This document shows positions 37,826 through 39,007 of a stretch of 39,007 nucleotides of DNA, one piece after another (the stretch's first letter is position 1; the number at the start of each line of letters is the position of its first letter). Under the pieces are notes generated by a model, which worked only from the letters and a program-made list of their open reading frames with translations, did no database searches and was not told the DNA's origin. A program made the position numbers and the translations under genes. Source of the stretch: Patescibacteria group bacterium (GTDB lineage Bacteria > Patescibacteriota > SICC01); NCBI GenBank assembly GCA_009694835.1, contig SICC01000003.1:1-39007 (forward strand). The letters are read 5' to 3'.

Positions 37826-39007
37826 CTACCGTCCGAGGACTGCTGTAAACGCTTCCGGCGGGATCTTCACGCGTCCTTGAGACTTCAGTTTAGCTTTACC
37901 CTTCTTCTGTTTCTCCAGTTGCTTCCGCTTTCGAGTGACGTCACCGCCGTAGAGGCCGGCCGTGACGTTCTTACCCATCGCTGAGATATCCTCGCGACCG
38001 ACTATCTTTCCGCCAATCGCGGCCTGCAAGGCGATCTTGAACTGTTCCTTCGGGATGATGTCCTTGAGCTTCGATAACACGGCTTGCCCGCGACTGACTG
38101 ACTCAGAACGATGAACAATCATCGATAGGCTTTCGACCTGGTCACCAGCTACGAGGATGTCGAGTTTCACTAAATCGCCCGCACGGAAGCCAATCAGCTT
38201 GTAGGACAGTGAGCCGTAACCTGATGTTGCGCCTTTCAGGGCGTCATAGAAATCGACCACCAACGCAGCTAATGGCACTTCGGCCGTAATCATCACGCGA
38301 TCAGTCCCGAGATGTTTGGTTCCGGTGAACACCCCGCGACGTTCGGAGATCAGTTGCTGAACAGGACCAATGTCTTGGTTACGACAGACAATCTCGACCG
38401 CCGCCCACGGTTCTCGGATTTCCTTGATTCGAGTCGGGTCGGGCAGTGCCGACGGATCGGCCAACCGTTCCGACTTCCCGTCCGTCTGTTCGAGTTCGTA
38501 AGAAACGGTTGGCGAGGTAATCACTAGTTCCAAATTGTGTTCCCGCTTCAGTCGCTCTCGAACGATGTCCAAATGAAGCAGTCCCAGGAATCCGCAGCGG
38601 AATCCCATGCCTAATGATGCGGACGAAGTCGGTTCGTAAATTAATGACGCATCGTTCAAAGCCAACTTTCCAAGCGCGTCGCGTAGCTTCTCAAACTCCG
38701 CACCGTTCTCGGCGTAGAGCCCAGCGAACACCATCGGTTGGACGTCAGCGTAACCTGGCAGTGTTTCCGTGGCCGGATCACCATCGAGCGTAATGGTGTC
38801 ACCAACCCGGACGTCGTTGATGTCTTTGAGGCCAGTGACCACGTATCCAATTTTCCCGGCAGCTAATTCCTTGGATGCTTTCAGTTCCGGAGTGAACGTC
38901 CCGACTTCGCTGGCTTCCGACTTTTTATTGCTGGCCATCAACCGGATTTGTTTGCGACCTTCCAGCGATCCATCAACGATTCGAACTGAAGCTACCACAC
39001 CGCGGTA
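37826..39007 (-). CDS. lepA: Elongation factor 4 (LepA), C-terminal part
   Basis: 393 codons plus stop; the frame continues past the right edge, so the GTPase domain and N-terminus lie outside the window. Visible are domain II (VVASVRIVDGSLEG), the block CGFLGLLHLDIVRERLKRE typical of the EF-G/LepA domain III-IV region, VPLAALVVDFYDALKGATSG, and the LepA-specific C-terminal domain with KDIIPKEQFKIALQAAIGGK and KNVTAGLYGGDVTRKRK. LepA remodels ribosomes during translation or assembly. Confidence 0.96.
   Translation of the reverse strand, partial: YRGVVASVRIVDGSLEGRKQIRLMASNKKSEASEVGTFTPELKASKELAAGKIGYVVTGLKDINDVRVGDTITLDGDPATETLPGYADVQPMVFAGLYAENGAEFEKLRDALGKLALNDASLIYEPTSSASLGMGFRCGFLGLLHLDIVRERLKREHNLELVITSPTVSYELEQTDGKSERLADPSALPDPTRIKEIREPWAAVEIVCRNQDIGPVQQLISERRGVFTGTKHLGTDRVMITAEVPLAALVVDFYDALKGATSGYGSLSYKLIGFRAGDLVKLDILVAGDQVESLSMIVHRSESVSRGQAVLSKLKDIIPKEQFKIALQAAIGGKIVGREDISAMGKNVTAGLYGGDVTRKRKQLEKQKKGKAKLKSQGRVKIPPEAFTAVLGR

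Overview
The window looks like chromosome of a small-genome candidate-phyla (CPR/Patescibacteria) bacterium, most likely Saccharibacteria-like; this is inferred from gene content and compactness, not from a marker gene. It is about half G+C by eye. Gene ends overlap, several starts appear leaderless, there are many short lineage-specific membrane and secreted proteins, and the envelope set is Gram-positive-like. TGA is used as a stop (for example at the ruvA/ruvB and treT/ruvA junctions), so the UGA=Gly code of Gracilibacteria/Absconditabacteria does not apply. No rRNA, CRISPR array, transposase or integrase gene was seen.

Layout. 1-1053: start of a secreted protein with a strong promoter, then an unexplained structured non-coding stretch ending in a minus-strand terminator. 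1074-6265: FMN reductase, DUF202 membrane protein, site-2 protease, bL28, a four-helix-bundle protein, an MBL hydrolase, a PgeF/laccase-domain protein and a membrane protein. 6262-11010 (all minus): FtsX/MacB-like ABC exporter, a small membrane protein, murD, a winged-helix regulator and a downstream frame broken by an in-frame TGA. 11242-13748: divergent M23-family secreted protein and membrane-anchored surface protein. 13795-18949: yebC-ruvC, galT, and treT-ruvA-ruvB, i.e. a complete RuvABC set plus sugar-nucleotide/trehalose genes. 19038-22225: PH-like membrane protein operon facing a comEC split in two. 22258-26547: a very large secreted protein joining a subtilisin, three NBR1-like Ig repeats and a SpoIID domain. 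26647-28815: degenerate HAD protein, DsbB-DsbA oxidative folding pair, small membrane protein ending on a (TAG)24 tract. 28885-29441: tRNA-Lys(UUU) within duplicated flanks and two copies of a repeated double-hairpin element. 29443-37001: membrane protein, dnaJ, J-domain membrane protein, two unknown proteins, and the hrcA-grpE-dnaK operon under two CIRCE operators. 37088-39007: two small unknown genes and the 3' part of lepA.

How the genes fit together. Secreted cell-wall-active proteins (M23 protein, subtilisin/SpoIID fusion), DsbA/DsbB, the site-2 protease, the ABC exporter and ComEC suggest a surface adapted to contact, remodel or take up material from other cells. This fits an episymbiotic lifestyle, but that is inference.

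The most novel signal is a ~100-nt double-hairpin element present in four copies (1755-1854, 2270-2367, 28916-29016, 29339-29441) with compensatory base changes in both stems. One copy sits precisely between the two halves of a duplicated tRNA flank, where the other flank copy has only 20 nt, as if it were a small mobile or modular element. Two copies sit between the 3' end of a gene and a terminator with the same stem.
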